Positions 26,064 to 35,009 of a stretch of 64,000 nucleotides of DNA are shown in pieces (position 1 is the stretch's first letter; each line of letters begins with the position of its first letter). The notes under the pieces are model-generated. The model was not told where the DNA came from. It saw only the letters and a list, made by a program, of their open reading frames with translations, and did no database searches. Origin of the DNA: GCA-2706205 sp964215955 (lineage in GTDB: Bacteria; Bdellovibrionota; Bacteriovoracia; Bacteriovoracales; Bacteriovoracaceae); contig CAXPDR010000039.1 of assembly GCA_964215955.1 (NCBI GenBank), positions 1 to 64,000 on the forward strand, written 5' to 3'. A program made the position numbers and the translations under genes.

Positions 26064-26096
26064 AAGGGCCTTGAATGAGGCCCTTTTGTTTTTTCT
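26064..26096 (+). terminator. intrinsic terminator closing the flagellar unit
   Basis: AAGGGCC (26064-26070) and GGCCCTT (26079-26085) form a perfect stem around an 8-base loop, followed by TTGTTTTTT. Confidence 0.9.
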
Positions 26097-26133
26097 CTCT
26101 ATAAATAATATAAAATTTTGTCATAATGTTCTT

Positions 26134-27441
26134 ATGGATAGTTTTTGGAATTTTATAGATAGAATTGGGCCTCAAGTTGATGAAGAGTCTAATTACAGTA
26201 AATTATTTAAAGTAAGAATGTTTACTTTCACCCTGATGTTCATTCTTTTATTTACTGTAATATTTTCAGTTATAAGTGTCCTTTTTTCAATGCAAATACA
26301 GCTTGAAATTACTTTTATCTTAATTCCTGAATGTTTAATCTTATTATATTTGAATAATAAACTTAATAGAACAGAAGAAATGATTACTTTCTTTTGTTCT
26401 AGTTTTCTCCTTCTTGTGACTTATTTTACGATTGAGGCAGGAGCATTTGTTAACTCAACAATTCTATGGTTTTCTATTGTTCCTGTTCTCGTGACTTTTA
26501 TTGGTGGAAAAGCATGGGGAGCATTTGTAGGGCTATTAACTGTAGGTTGTATTCTCTTTATTGATTATAAATTAGCAGCAAATGGCTTCATCCTCAGAGA
26601 AGGATTAAGTTTTGATAATTATAGAAAAATTAATAATACTAATTTAACAGCTCTGACACTTTTTATTTATATTTTTATCTCAGTTGTATTAATGAATTAC
26701 AAAAAAGTGGAAGAGTCTTTGATGAGAGTTAAGACTTCAATTTTGGATCAATCTAAAGCATATTTAATTACTAAATTATCCGCAGGAATTAGTCATGAAA
26801 TAAATAATCCTCTGACCGCTGTGAGATTTGCTAATGAAATTATAAAGATGAGTATTAAAAAAAGAGAAAATATAGACTTTGATCGCCTAGAGAAAATGTG
26901 TGAAAAAATAGATAATAACATTGATAGAGCTTCAGAGGTAATTGGTGCATTAAAAGATTTATCAACAGAAGATCAAGATTTAAAATTTGAATATGTCGAA
27001 ATAAGCCAAATTATTAATGAGGTTCAATCTATTCTAGGTCGTGACCTTCTTCGAAATAATATAGCTTTAAAAGTTACTAATGATATTTTCTTAGATGAAA
27101 AATTATTTTGTAATAAAAATAAGATCGTAGAGGCATTAGTGCTACTTATAAATAATTCTATTTTCGAGATAAAAAAAGTAAATGCTAAGCAGCAAATAGA
27201 TTTGAACTTATATAGACAGAAGAATGATTTATTATTTGATGTTGTTGATTGGGGAAATGGCGTAGATAAACATAATGAAGATAAAATATTCGATCCATTT
27301 TTCACTCTTAATGATATTGACGAGGGAATGGGATTAGGTCTCACAATTGCCTCATATATTGCCAAAAAACATTCTGGTGAAGTAAGTTATTTTAGAAATA
27401 AAGATACGACTCATTTTAGACTAAAAATAGCTGTTGTATAA
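26134..27441 (+). CDS. membrane-bound sensor histidine kinase (NtrB-like)
   Basis: About six hydrophobic segments in the first 200 residues give a membrane sensor with little periplasmic part. The kinase core follows: H-box AGISHEINNPLTAVRFANE (His near 218), N-box LLINNSIFEIKK, G1 DVVDWGNGV and G2 EGMGLGLTIASYIAKKHSGE. It should autophosphorylate and pass phosphate to a response regulator. None is adjacent; the NtrC-type regulator at 4980, across the flagellar genes, is a candidate partner. ATG 26134 is chosen because the upstream in-frame TTG 26071 lies in the loop of the flgE terminator. No clear ribosome binding site is seen. Confidence 0.88.
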   Translation: MDSFWNFIDRIGPQVDEESNYSKLFKVRMFTFTLMFILLFTVIFSVISVLFSMQIQLEITFILIPECLILLYLNNKLNRTEEMITFFCSSFLLLVTYFTIEAGAFVNSTILWFSIVPVLVTFIGGKAWGAFVGLLTVGCILFIDYKLAANGFILREGLSFDNYRKINNTNLTALTLFIYIFISVVLMNYKKVEESLMRVKTSILDQSKAYLITKLSAGISHEINNPLTAVRFANEIIKMSIKKRENIDFDRLEKMCEKIDNNIDRASEVIGALKDLSTEDQDLKFEYVEISQIINEVQSILGRDLLRNNIALKVTNDIFLDEKLFCNKNKIVEALVLLINNSIFEIKKVNAKQQIDLNLYRQKNDLLFDVVDWGNGVDKHNEDKIFDPFFTLNDIDEGMGLGLTIASYIAKKHSGEVSYFRNKDTTHFRLKIAVV

Positions 27442-27491
27442 AGAATGAACTGCATGCTTTTCTGCAATTTTGAATGCCCTTTATATTCTAG

Positions 27492-29015
27492 TTAAATTGG
27501 AGAATAACGACTTGGAGAAATGATATTGTTGGGATCAAATACGTCTTTAATACCTTTTAAAATCCTGTCATATTCTTTATTTGTTCCGAAAAAAAGGTGG
27601 TAGTTTTTAATATCAGTTCTATAGGGAGTATGGCCATTTTGCATGAGAACTTGATTCAATTTGCGAATACAGTCATGGGCTTTAAAAGCTTGATGACTTT
27701 CAAAGTCAATACTCACGACAGCTTCTAATAAGTCTTCAGTTATGGGATTTAAAGTTATCGAAGGAGTGAAATTAAAACTATTACAAACATCTTCAATGAT
27801 AAAAACCATATCATTACAGGAATCTTTTTCTAATTTTGTTATTGGGAGACAGTAACAAAATCCTCGCTTTGAATGGTCGACCTTTTCATGTAGTGAATCT
27901 TGAGTCTTGTAACTATTTAAATCTAAAACGCTACTTAGTGCCGCGTCCGTTGGATGGCCATTGTATAAAGTTCTAAATGGCTTTGTTGCTTGCATTAAAG
28001 ATTTAATCTTTTTTACATTGAAAACTCTAAGAATAACTTCTAATACATTTAATAAGTTATAATTAAAGAATGTAACCTTACAAAAAGGTTTTAATTTAGC
28101 TCTAAGAATTATCAGTTTGATTATATTTACAAGATATATATTAGAGGAGATCACTCCTGTAGCCACCCATGGGGTTTTAAGTGCCTTCGTAAGTAGTATT
28201 CTTGGGTCTGTTTTCTTATGAACTTTATTTTGCTCTAGAACGAATTCGAGGTGATTATGAATGGCACCTATTGCTCTTTCTCTGTTAGCAAGATGAAAGA
28301 TAGAATCAATAATATTATCATCCATCAGATATTTAAAATTAGTCAAACTATTTGAGAAATGATTGATTGAATTATAATTTAGTTGTACTAGTGTGTTATA
28401 TTTTTTTCTTTTATGAAGTTTTAAATTTACTTTAGTCACTATCCCAAAATTACTTTGCAAAAATAAACCTGTAAGTTCTGGTCCAACACCATGTTTATAC
28501 AAAAACTTTGTTTTACTGTTTGAAAATCTTTCCTGACCTGTATGAATAACTTCTCCGGAAGGTAGAAGAACTTCTAGGCTAATTAGACTTGAAACTCGTA
28601 AATCGTTGTACGAAATACCTCTTTCTAAAATATTCCCTATAATACTGGTATCCTTTGAACTTCCTGTAACATCTATAAAGTATTTAGAATTATTTTTTTT
28701 AAGAAAGTCTGAAAGCTGTGCTTGGGTAACACCAGGCTCAATGGAAATGACACCAAACTGACTATCATAGTTCGTAATTTCAGTCATTTCACTTAGGTTT
28801 AGTATAATGGAGTCCTTATCTGGTGGAACTTTTGAACCTAAGCCCCAGTTTCGACCAGTGCTTATAGGGTAAATAGTTAAATTATTTTCATTTGCATGTT
28901 TTAAGACTTCTTTTATCTCTTTTATGCAAACGGGGAAGAACTCCTGAGTATTATCGGCTAAAAATTTTGTTACGTTAGATCCATTAAAATTTCTTGATTT
29001 TGTCAACATACTCAT
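27492..29015 (-). CDS. FAD-linked oxidoreductase of the vanillyl-alcohol oxidase / p-cresol methylhydroxylase family
   Basis: Flavoprotein of the VAO/PCMH type. The N-terminal FAD domain contains YPISTGRNWGLGSKVPPD, matching the G(K/R)N(W/F)GYG motif of VAO and 4-cresol dehydrogenase, then VISIEPGVTQAQL, NILERGISYND and a SNFGIVTKV element. The C-terminus ends with VFDPNNIISPSRYSPI, the usual family ending. Substrates in this family are often 4-substituted phenols, but the substrate here cannot be read from sequence. The start is uncertain: ATG 29015 is preferred, TTG 29051 would add 12 residues, and neither has a good ribosome binding site. It follows the TolC-like gene on the same strand. 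Confidence 0.8.
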   Translation of the reverse strand: MSMLTKSRNFNGSNVTKFLADNTQEFFPVCIKEIKEVLKHANENNLTIYPISTGRNWGLGSKVPPDKDSIILNLSEMTEITNYDSQFGVISIEPGVTQAQLSDFLKKNNSKYFIDVTGSSKDTSIIGNILERGISYNDLRVSSLISLEVLLPSGEVIHTGQERFSNSKTKFLYKHGVGPELTGLFLQSNFGIVTKVNLKLHKRKKYNTLVQLNYNSINHFSNSLTNFKYLMDDNIIDSIFHLANRERAIGAIHNHLEFVLEQNKVHKKTDPRILLTKALKTPWVATGVISSNIYLVNIIKLIILRAKLKPFCKVTFFNYNLLNVLEVILRVFNVKKIKSLMQATKPFRTLYNGHPTDAALSSVLDLNSYKTQDSLHEKVDHSKRGFCYCLPITKLEKDSCNDMVFIIEDVCNSFNFTPSITLNPITEDLLEAVVSIDFESHQAFKAHDCIRKLNQVLMQNGHTPYRTDIKNYHLFFGTNKEYDRILKGIKDVFDPNNIISPSRYSPI

Positions 29016-29067
29016 CTTTGAATCATATGATAGCCTTGGTCTTAAAGGCAATGGGAGAAGGTGAGGA

Positions 29068-29087
29068 AGTGTTTCCTAGTGTTTCCT
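29068..29087. repeat. tandem 10-bp direct repeat
   Basis: AGTGTTTCCT occurs twice in direct tandem (29068-29077 and 29078-29087) in the short gap between the TolC-like gene and the flavoprotein gene. It could be a regulator site or a simple duplication. Confidence 0.5.
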
Positions 29088-29098
29088 ATAAGACAAGG

Positions 29099-30358
29099 TT
29101 ATTCGAAAATGTACTCTGGCTTATTGGTAATAGAGATACCATTTAAATGAATATAGCTAATGTAGTAAACGCTTAGCTGGTAATTAGTATCTATGATGTT
29201 AAACTGCGAGGAAAGAAGTCTATCTTGTTCTTGAATTAGGTCATTCGTTGAAATAATTCCTCTTTGATATCGTGATTTTAAATTAGTTAATAAATAATCA
29301 AGGTCATCTTCTATCCCCTGAATGAGATCATAAGTAGCTAAGGCGTCTTTAAGGATTGAGTAGTTGTTCTTTATTTTTTCATTAAATGATTGTTTAGTAT
29401 ATTCTAGTTGTTTTTGTTTGATGATTTTATAAGCTCTTTCTTGTGCAATGGTCGTTTGGTGAGAGAAGTTTTCAAAAATAGGAAGTGTATAAGTTATTCT
29501 CCCACTCCATCCATACAAGTCCTCTTCATCTTGAAGTCTGTACATATCCCTGTTAAAAGATAGATCAAATGAACCAAAATAACTAGCTTTTAGAGCAGTT
29601 AGGGAGCTGTCTATCGCAATAAGTTCATTTTGACTTTGGGCTATTGCAGGATATTGAGATGCTTGAATTTTTATACTTTTAATTTTTTGAAGTTTTGATT
29701 TTGAAATTTTAGCGTTTAATAAAAATTGATTTGGAAGTAAGTCTAAATCAAGTCCATAGCTTCTGATTTCATTTTTTAAACTTGTTAGAGATTGATTTTT
29801 GTTTAAAAGATTTAGCCTCGTACTTGAAAGATCGACTTTTACTCTAATATAGTCATTTTTTGATATCACTCCATTCTTATATTTCTTCTGGGCTACATTA
29901 TTTAAATTTTCTTTAAGTTTTATAAGTTTTTTTATTGTTTCAAGCTCATTTCTGGTACGGGTATAGTTGAAGATAAGATTTAAAACCTTTTCTTCTTCAT
30001 TTAATAAAGATTGCTTGGACTCTTCTTTGTAAGCTTTAAGTTTAGATTTACTTGATTTATAATTGTGAAAATCTTTTCCAAAATTAAAAAGAGTATAGCT
30101 AAGGCCTATTCTTGAAATGGTTGAGTCTATTATATCACCACTCCCATAGGCATTGTCCTTGGATCTTGTATGACTAAAGTTTAGAGTTGGAAGATAAAGT
30201 TTGCTCGTATTGGCTTTATGATTTATATTTTGAAACTCTGAAAGGTCATTAACTGTTGAGTATTCTGGAGATGTGTTTAATGCTTTTTGGAGAATTTCTT
30301 TAAGTCCAGCAAAGCTATTTAAGGGAAGTATAAAAATTAAAAATGCAATAAATCTCAT
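29099..30358 (-). CDS. TolC-family outer-membrane efflux protein
   Basis: Signal peptide (MRFIAFLIFILPLNSFAG), then two long helical repeats typical of outer-membrane efflux proteins, with conserved-looking strands (LNFSHTRSK, GLSYTLFNFGKDF, GRITYTLPIFENFSHQ) and turns such as YKNGVISKNDYIRVKVDLS and YQRGIISTNDLIQEQDRLLS. These two turns are the equivalent positions in the two halves. At 419 residues it is typical. The start overlaps the end of the RND gene by 4 bases, so the channel is made with the pump. Confidence 0.86.
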   Translation of the reverse strand: MRFIAFLIFILPLNSFAGLKEILQKALNTSPEYSTVNDLSEFQNINHKANTSKLYLPTLNFSHTRSKDNAYGSGDIIDSTISRIGLSYTLFNFGKDFHNYKSSKSKLKAYKEESKQSLLNEEEKVLNLIFNYTRTRNELETIKKLIKLKENLNNVAQKKYKNGVISKNDYIRVKVDLSSTRLNLLNKNQSLTSLKNEIRSYGLDLDLLPNQFLLNAKISKSKLQKIKSIKIQASQYPAIAQSQNELIAIDSSLTALKASYFGSFDLSFNRDMYRLQDEEDLYGWSGRITYTLPIFENFSHQTTIAQERAYKIIKQKQLEYTKQSFNEKIKNNYSILKDALATYDLIQGIEDDLDYLLTNLKSRYQRGIISTNDLIQEQDRLLSSQFNIIDTNYQLSVYYISYIHLNGISITNKPEYIFE

Positions 30359-33300
30359 GTTAAGGAAACCTCTTGGGTTTGGTCTTGATTTGGTTGAGTG
30401 ATAATTTCTCCAATAAAGTCTTCTGTCGAGGCTAGATTTTCTTCCCTTCTTAAGAGTAGTGTCGGTACAATAAATATTGATAAGGAAGTTGCAAGAAACA
30501 AACCACAGGTAACAGCAATTCCTAGCGGTTGGAGAATTTTTCCACCATCACCGAGTCCAAGTGCTACTGGAAACATTCCTAAAATAGTTGTGAGAGAAGT
30601 TATAAGAATAGGTCTTAATCTTTTTCTTACTGCAGTAATTATTAAGTCTTCTCCTCGAAGGCCTTTTGCTCGTAAACTATTAGTAACCTCAGTGAGAAGA
30701 ATGGAGTTGTTAACTGTAATTCCATTTAGCAAGATTATACCTAGAGCTGAATTTAAGGAAAGATATGAATCAAATAACCATAAAGAGGTAAGAACCCCTA
30801 TAATCCCTAATGGAATTGTCATCATAATGACAGAGACTTGTTTTACTGACTGAAATTGCATCCATAATATGAAGAAAATTAGGACGAGGGAGAAAATAAG
30901 TGAATTTGTGAGTTGAGATAACGAATCTTTAAGTTCCTGTTGGGGATACTTTATTTGAATCGTAGATTTAGTTCCTTTGGTTAAATTAGGAATCTCAGCC
31001 TCTAACTTCTTAGAGACAGATTCATATATTTTTTCCCAATCCTTTTTGTTTTCATCCAGATAAGCCCTTATTCTTATAAGTGGTTGGCCATCTTTTACAA
31101 AAATTGTTCCTGGTCGTTTTATTGTTTCAAAACTCCCTAGAGCGCTTAATGGAATCACAACATTATTTATGTTTAAAGGATAGGCCATTAAACTATCTGC
31201 ATTAGTATATCTTTTGTCATGTAGGCTTAACTTTATGTCTGTAATCGACTTATTATAGTCTAGCACTCCAACATTTACAGGCGATTCGGAAATCTTAGAA
31301 ACTTCCGCAATATCTTGTAAATTAACATTATAATTATTCGCATTTAAGTTAAGCATGAGATCTTTGTTAGGTGAAAAATTAAAATAATAATTTTTTCCTA
31401 AGCTTGGTGTATGTCTAAACCTTTCATAGCTATTTTCTTCTCTTAAAAATGAATTAACTTTGGATGCAGTGATAAAAATATCTGATTTATTGCCTTTGAT
31501 ATTAAGATCAAAATGTTTTTCATTTGGTAGTGGTAATTCAGCTGGATTCCAGTCACCAATATTAAAATATCTGCTTGGTGTATTTTCAAAATTATCCTTA
31601 AGAATTTTCTCTATTTCTTTCATGTCGGAGCGATTAAATAGTTTAAACATGAGTTGCCCATTATTTCTTGAGTTTTTCTCAAACCAAGTATAGTCAACTT
31701 TATCTCCAATCAATGCTAGCGCCTTACTCTCAGCCTCTTGCATAATGTTTTCCATATGCCGACCTGATTTTGTATCATAGGCATTGATACTCATATAAAT
31801 CCAGTCTGATCCAGGCTTTCCTATAACTTCTTTAGGAAGATTTGGAAGAATAGTTATAACTAATAAACCTAAGAGTAAAAAGGGTAATAAGATAGATGTA
31901 ATCTTATTAAACTTAAATCGAAGGACTTTTATAAGAGCTTTTTCATATATGGCTTGAAACTTGTTATAAGGTTTTTCAAGTGGTGGAATCGTAGGTGAGT
32001 AAGATTTTAGCATTAAGACTCTAACTGTTGGAACTACAATAAGAGCAATGAAACCGCTTACAGCATGAGAAAAAATTACAGCTCGGGCTAAATCCCCAAG
32101 GATAGCATTTGTTAAGTCAGAGGTGAAGGCCATTGGTATAAATACAATTAAAGTTGTTGTTATACTTAACATTATCGGAAGAGCAACTTCGGAGACAGCG
32201 GTATGGACGAGTGATAATCTTTCTTTAAAGGTAATGCAACTCTTTCCTTGTTTGAGCCAGTTTTGTCGATGTTTGAATATATTTTCTAGGACAACAACTG
32301 AAGCATCAACATTCATTCCAGCCGCTAAAGCCAGACCACCTAAAGAAATAAGGTTAAGGTTCATGCCGGCTATTTTCATAGCAATAAATGAAATAATCAT
32401 ACTTAAAGGTATTTCGATTGCTGCTGTTCCAACATTCTTAATACCACCGATAAATAGATAAAGGACTAAAACGGCCATGGCCGCAGCTACAAAGACGTCT
32501 TTAATCAAATTTAAAATACTTTTATTAATAGCAGCAGCTGGGTCTACAATAAGCTTTGTTTTTAAGGATTTTGGTAATTCTAGTTTTGACTCTGCCATGA
32601 CACGTAAAATATCTTCACTCATTTTTTTTACGTTCGCACCAGACTTAGGTCTTGCGAATAATATAAGGGAAGAGAGACCATTTGTTTTAAAGCTTCTTTC
32701 TCTGTGGAGATCTTTACCGTAATCAACTTCCGCTAATTCTTTTAGGAAAACAATCTTTTTTCCAATTCTAATTTTTAAATCCGCTAATTCTTCAACTGTT
32801 TTTACAGATGCACTGACTTCAAAACGTTGGTTCTGGTTTCCATTACCTAGTTTTAGATTAGAACCAGTGAAGGAGTACAAGCTATCTTTTATTTGTCTTT
32901 TTATAAGAGAGGGATAAATCCCATATTGAGCTAATTTATCAGGATACAACTTAACATTGATAGAGTATCTTTCTGGATTCCATAAAACGGCCTGTTCGGC
33001 ATCAAGAATTTTATCTAATTTAGGTTGTAAAATAGGTTGGGTTATATCGTATAATTCTTTTAGACCTATTTCTTTAGAGTAAACACTTGCCGCAAAAAAA
33101 CCTGAATTTCTATTTCGTTGCCAAACCGAAAGACCATCTGAGATCTCTTTAGGTAGGACCCCTGTTATCGAAGCAGCAACGGCATCGACTTCTTTTTTTG
33201 CCAGATCAAATGGTGTATTCCAATCAAAGTCTATTTCAAAGTAAGCCCCATGCTCTTCATAGAATACATATGTCTCGGATACTTTTATTTCTGAGTTCGT

Positions 33301-33516
33301 AATCTTTTTTATACGAGATTCAATTGTTTTTCCAAAGTCTTCTCTAAATTTATCTGAAGAGTATGTTCCATATGGGACCCACATCCTTACACTTGGTTTA
33401 GAGGTCGCAGGATACATGGAAACCGGAAGGGTGAAACCAGCATAGATACCAAGTCCAACAACAATGGCCAAACAGACGAATAATCTTTTCGGGTTACCAA
33501 ATATTGACTTAAGCAC
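30355..33516 (-). CDS. RND-family efflux transporter (inner-membrane pump)
   Basis: Proton-driven pump of 1053 residues with the standard layout: TM1 at about 10-28, large periplasmic loop, TM2-6, second loop, TM8-12. The TM4 motif reads GMNVDASVVVLEN, with a single Asp near residue 404 where AcrB has two; the TM10 position of AcrB Lys940 is Asn (VNNSILL). This pattern occurs in HME-like and other RND branches, so the substrate class is not clear. GTG 33516 is the start, preceded by GGAGAAATAACT. It stands between its adaptor and outer-membrane channel genes, a complete tripartite exporter. Confidence 0.9.
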   Translation of the reverse strand: MLKSIFGNPKRLFVCLAIVVGLGIYAGFTLPVSMYPATSKPSVRMWVPYGTYSSDKFREDFGKTIESRIKKITNSEIKVSETYVFYEEHGAYFEIDFDWNTPFDLAKKEVDAVAASITGVLPKEISDGLSVWQRNRNSGFFAASVYSKEIGLKELYDITQPILQPKLDKILDAEQAVLWNPERYSINVKLYPDKLAQYGIYPSLIKRQIKDSLYSFTGSNLKLGNGNQNQRFEVSASVKTVEELADLKIRIGKKIVFLKELAEVDYGKDLHRERSFKTNGLSSLILFARPKSGANVKKMSEDILRVMAESKLELPKSLKTKLIVDPAAAINKSILNLIKDVFVAAAMAVLVLYLFIGGIKNVGTAAIEIPLSMIISFIAMKIAGMNLNLISLGGLALAAGMNVDASVVVLENIFKHRQNWLKQGKSCITFKERLSLVHTAVSEVALPIMLSITTTLIVFIPMAFTSDLTNAILGDLARAVIFSHAVSGFIALIVVPTVRVLMLKSYSPTIPPLEKPYNKFQAIYEKALIKVLRFKFNKITSILLPFLLLGLLVITILPNLPKEVIGKPGSDWIYMSINAYDTKSGRHMENIMQEAESKALALIGDKVDYTWFEKNSRNNGQLMFKLFNRSDMKEIEKILKDNFENTPSRYFNIGDWNPAELPLPNEKHFDLNIKGNKSDIFITASKVNSFLREENSYERFRHTPSLGKNYYFNFSPNKDLMLNLNANNYNVNLQDIAEVSKISESPVNVGVLDYNKSITDIKLSLHDKRYTNADSLMAYPLNINNVVIPLSALGSFETIKRPGTIFVKDGQPLIRIRAYLDENKKDWEKIYESVSKKLEAEIPNLTKGTKSTIQIKYPQQELKDSLSQLTNSLIFSLVLIFFILWMQFQSVKQVSVIMMTIPLGIIGVLTSLWLFDSYLSLNSALGIILLNGITVNNSILLTEVTNSLRAKGLRGEDLIITAVRKRLRPILITSLTTILGMFPVALGLGDGGKILQPLGIAVTCGLFLATSLSIFIVPTLLLRREENLASTEDFIGEIITQPNQDQTQEVSLT

Positions 33517-33518
33517 AG

Positions 33519-34382
33519 TTATTTCTCCGATTTTGATTTAGAGTCTTCTTTACTTGCTACGATTTCGCCATCTCTTAAAAACTTTGGTGTTTCTGCAACA
33601 AACTTTGTACCTTCTTCTAGTCCTTCTACAAGTTCGATATTCTCTTTATACCTTTGACCGAGTGTCACCTTTACTTTTTTAACTTTATTTTTATCATCTA
33701 CTGTCGCTAGGAAAGTATCTTCTCCAACATAAAAAATAGATTTCTCTTTAACGAGAATTTTTGATGTTTTACTTAGAAGAAGAGTGGCATTACCAATAAT
33801 CCCTGGGATTAATCCTTTTGGGTTTGAAAGTTCAATGTCTACCGGAATTGTCCCGGTTAATTTATTTACACTACTGCCTTTTCCCTGAACTTTAATCTCA
33901 AGCTTTTTTATGCCAAGAGAACTTATACTGAGTTCTCCCTTAAGGCCTTTTTGTATTTTTGAAAAATCGTTGGATGGAATATTTATCCTGCCATAAAGAT
34001 TTGCTGGATCATTTAGGAGGATCAGAGGTTTTCCTTTTGAGATAAACTCACCTTTACCTGCCTGAATCTGTGCAACTGTACCATCCACAGGTGACTTATA
34101 AACTCTATTTTGATAATGGACAGAAACATCTTGGTTTCTAAGTTTTAAAAGAGGTGTTCCTTTTTTTACTTGTTGGCCTAAGCCTACTAGGATATCTATA
34201 ACGATATAATTATTGTCAGATAGTATTTGAGATTCCAACTTACTTTTAATTTCTACTGGATAAGTTAGGCTTTTTGCTAACTCTGTCTTCTTGATAGTAT
34301 CAAATGTTACTATTGTGTTTTTACTTTTAGCACTTAAAAGTATTGGCGCAGATATGGCCAACATTGTTATAAACAATTTCAT
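33519..34382 (-). CDS. periplasmic adaptor (HlyD/MFP family) of the RND exporter
   Basis: Signal peptide (MKLFITMLAISAPILLSA), then a lipoyl-like half-motif (DNNYIVIDILVGLGQQVKKG and YKSPVDGTVAQIQAGKGEF) and beta-barrel segments, as in membrane-fusion proteins. The helical hairpin between the two lipoyl halves is very short, about 20 residues, much shorter than in AcrA. At 287 residues the protein is small for the family. AGGAGA precedes ATG 34382; the pump gene begins 2 bases after its stop. Confidence 0.86.
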   Translation of the reverse strand: MKLFITMLAISAPILLSAKSKNTIVTFDTIKKTELAKSLTYPVEIKSKLESQILSDNNYIVIDILVGLGQQVKKGTPLLKLRNQDVSVHYQNRVYKSPVDGTVAQIQAGKGEFISKGKPLILLNDPANLYGRINIPSNDFSKIQKGLKGELSISSLGIKKLEIKVQGKGSSVNKLTGTIPVDIELSNPKGLIPGIIGNATLLLSKTSKILVKEKSIFYVGEDTFLATVDDKNKVKKVKVTLGQRYKENIELVEGLEEGTKFVAETPKFLRDGEIVASKEDSKSKSEK

Positions 34383-34474
34383 TTTTGTCTCCTGAGTAAG
34401 TAATATCTAACTTAAAAGGGAGCCATTGTAACTGAAGTGTGTATTATTTTTAGGATTGTAAGTTATCGAAACTA

Positions 34475-35008
34475 TTATAATTCTTTCGTTTGTGATGTTA
34501 AGTGATCATTAAGTTTTCCAAGAAGATCTTTACTTGGAATTAACTGCCTATAATTAATTTTAGCCAATTCAAATATTTTCTTGGCAATCTTATTACTCTC
34601 AGTCCCTAGGTGCTTATCTGAAAGATAGATTACTTCTTTTACTTTTACACTGGCCAGGAGTTTCGCACACTCATTACAAGGGAATAGTGTGACATAGCAT
34701 TTAGACTCCTTAAGGCTAACAGGAGAATGTAAAATCGCATTGGCTTCAGAGTGGACAACATACCCATATTTTTGGTGTTCGAGAGGTTGTGATTTATCTT
34801 TTCCCCAGGGAAGCTTTTTCTCATCAATTCCGGCCACAAAACCATTGTAACCCATTGTTAGTTGATGATTATTTTGATCTACGAAAACACATCCTACTTT
34901 GGTCGCAGGATCCTTCGACTTAAAGCTGGCCATCATTGCTTGAAGCATGAAATATTCATCCCATGATAAGACAGATTTAACTTCAAAATAATTAGGATTA
35001 TTCTCCAT
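34475..35008 (-). CDS. deoxycytidylate deaminase-family zinc enzyme
   Basis: The cytidine/deoxycytidylate deaminase fold is shown by VHSEANAI (His and catalytic Glu at about residues 84-87) and PCNEC (two zinc Cys at about 111-114), with AKLLASVKVKEVIYLSD following. The N-terminal DPATKVGCVFVD stretch is typical of dCMP deaminases and ComEB-type proteins. It probably turns dCMP into dUMP for thymidylate synthesis. It begins one base after the stop of the ParB-like gene, so the two are very likely co-translated. Confidence 0.85.
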   Translation of the reverse strand: MENNPNYFEVKSVLSWDEYFMLQAMMASFKSKDPATKVGCVFVDQNNHQLTMGYNGFVAGIDEKKLPWGKDKSQPLEHQKYGYVVHSEANAILHSPVSLKESKCYVTLFPCNECAKLLASVKVKEVIYLSDKHLGTESNKIAKKIFELAKINYRQLIPSKDLLGKLNDHLTSQTKEL

Positions 35009-35009
35009 T

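Noticed and set aside
26071..26133. N-terminal extension of the histidine kinase from TTG 26071
   Set aside because: That codon lies in the loop of the flgE terminator; ATG 26134 begins a normal kinase N-terminus.
30398..32722. Several plus-strand frames opposite the RND pump gene
   Set aside because: They are antisense shadows of the pump coding sequence with no family signature.
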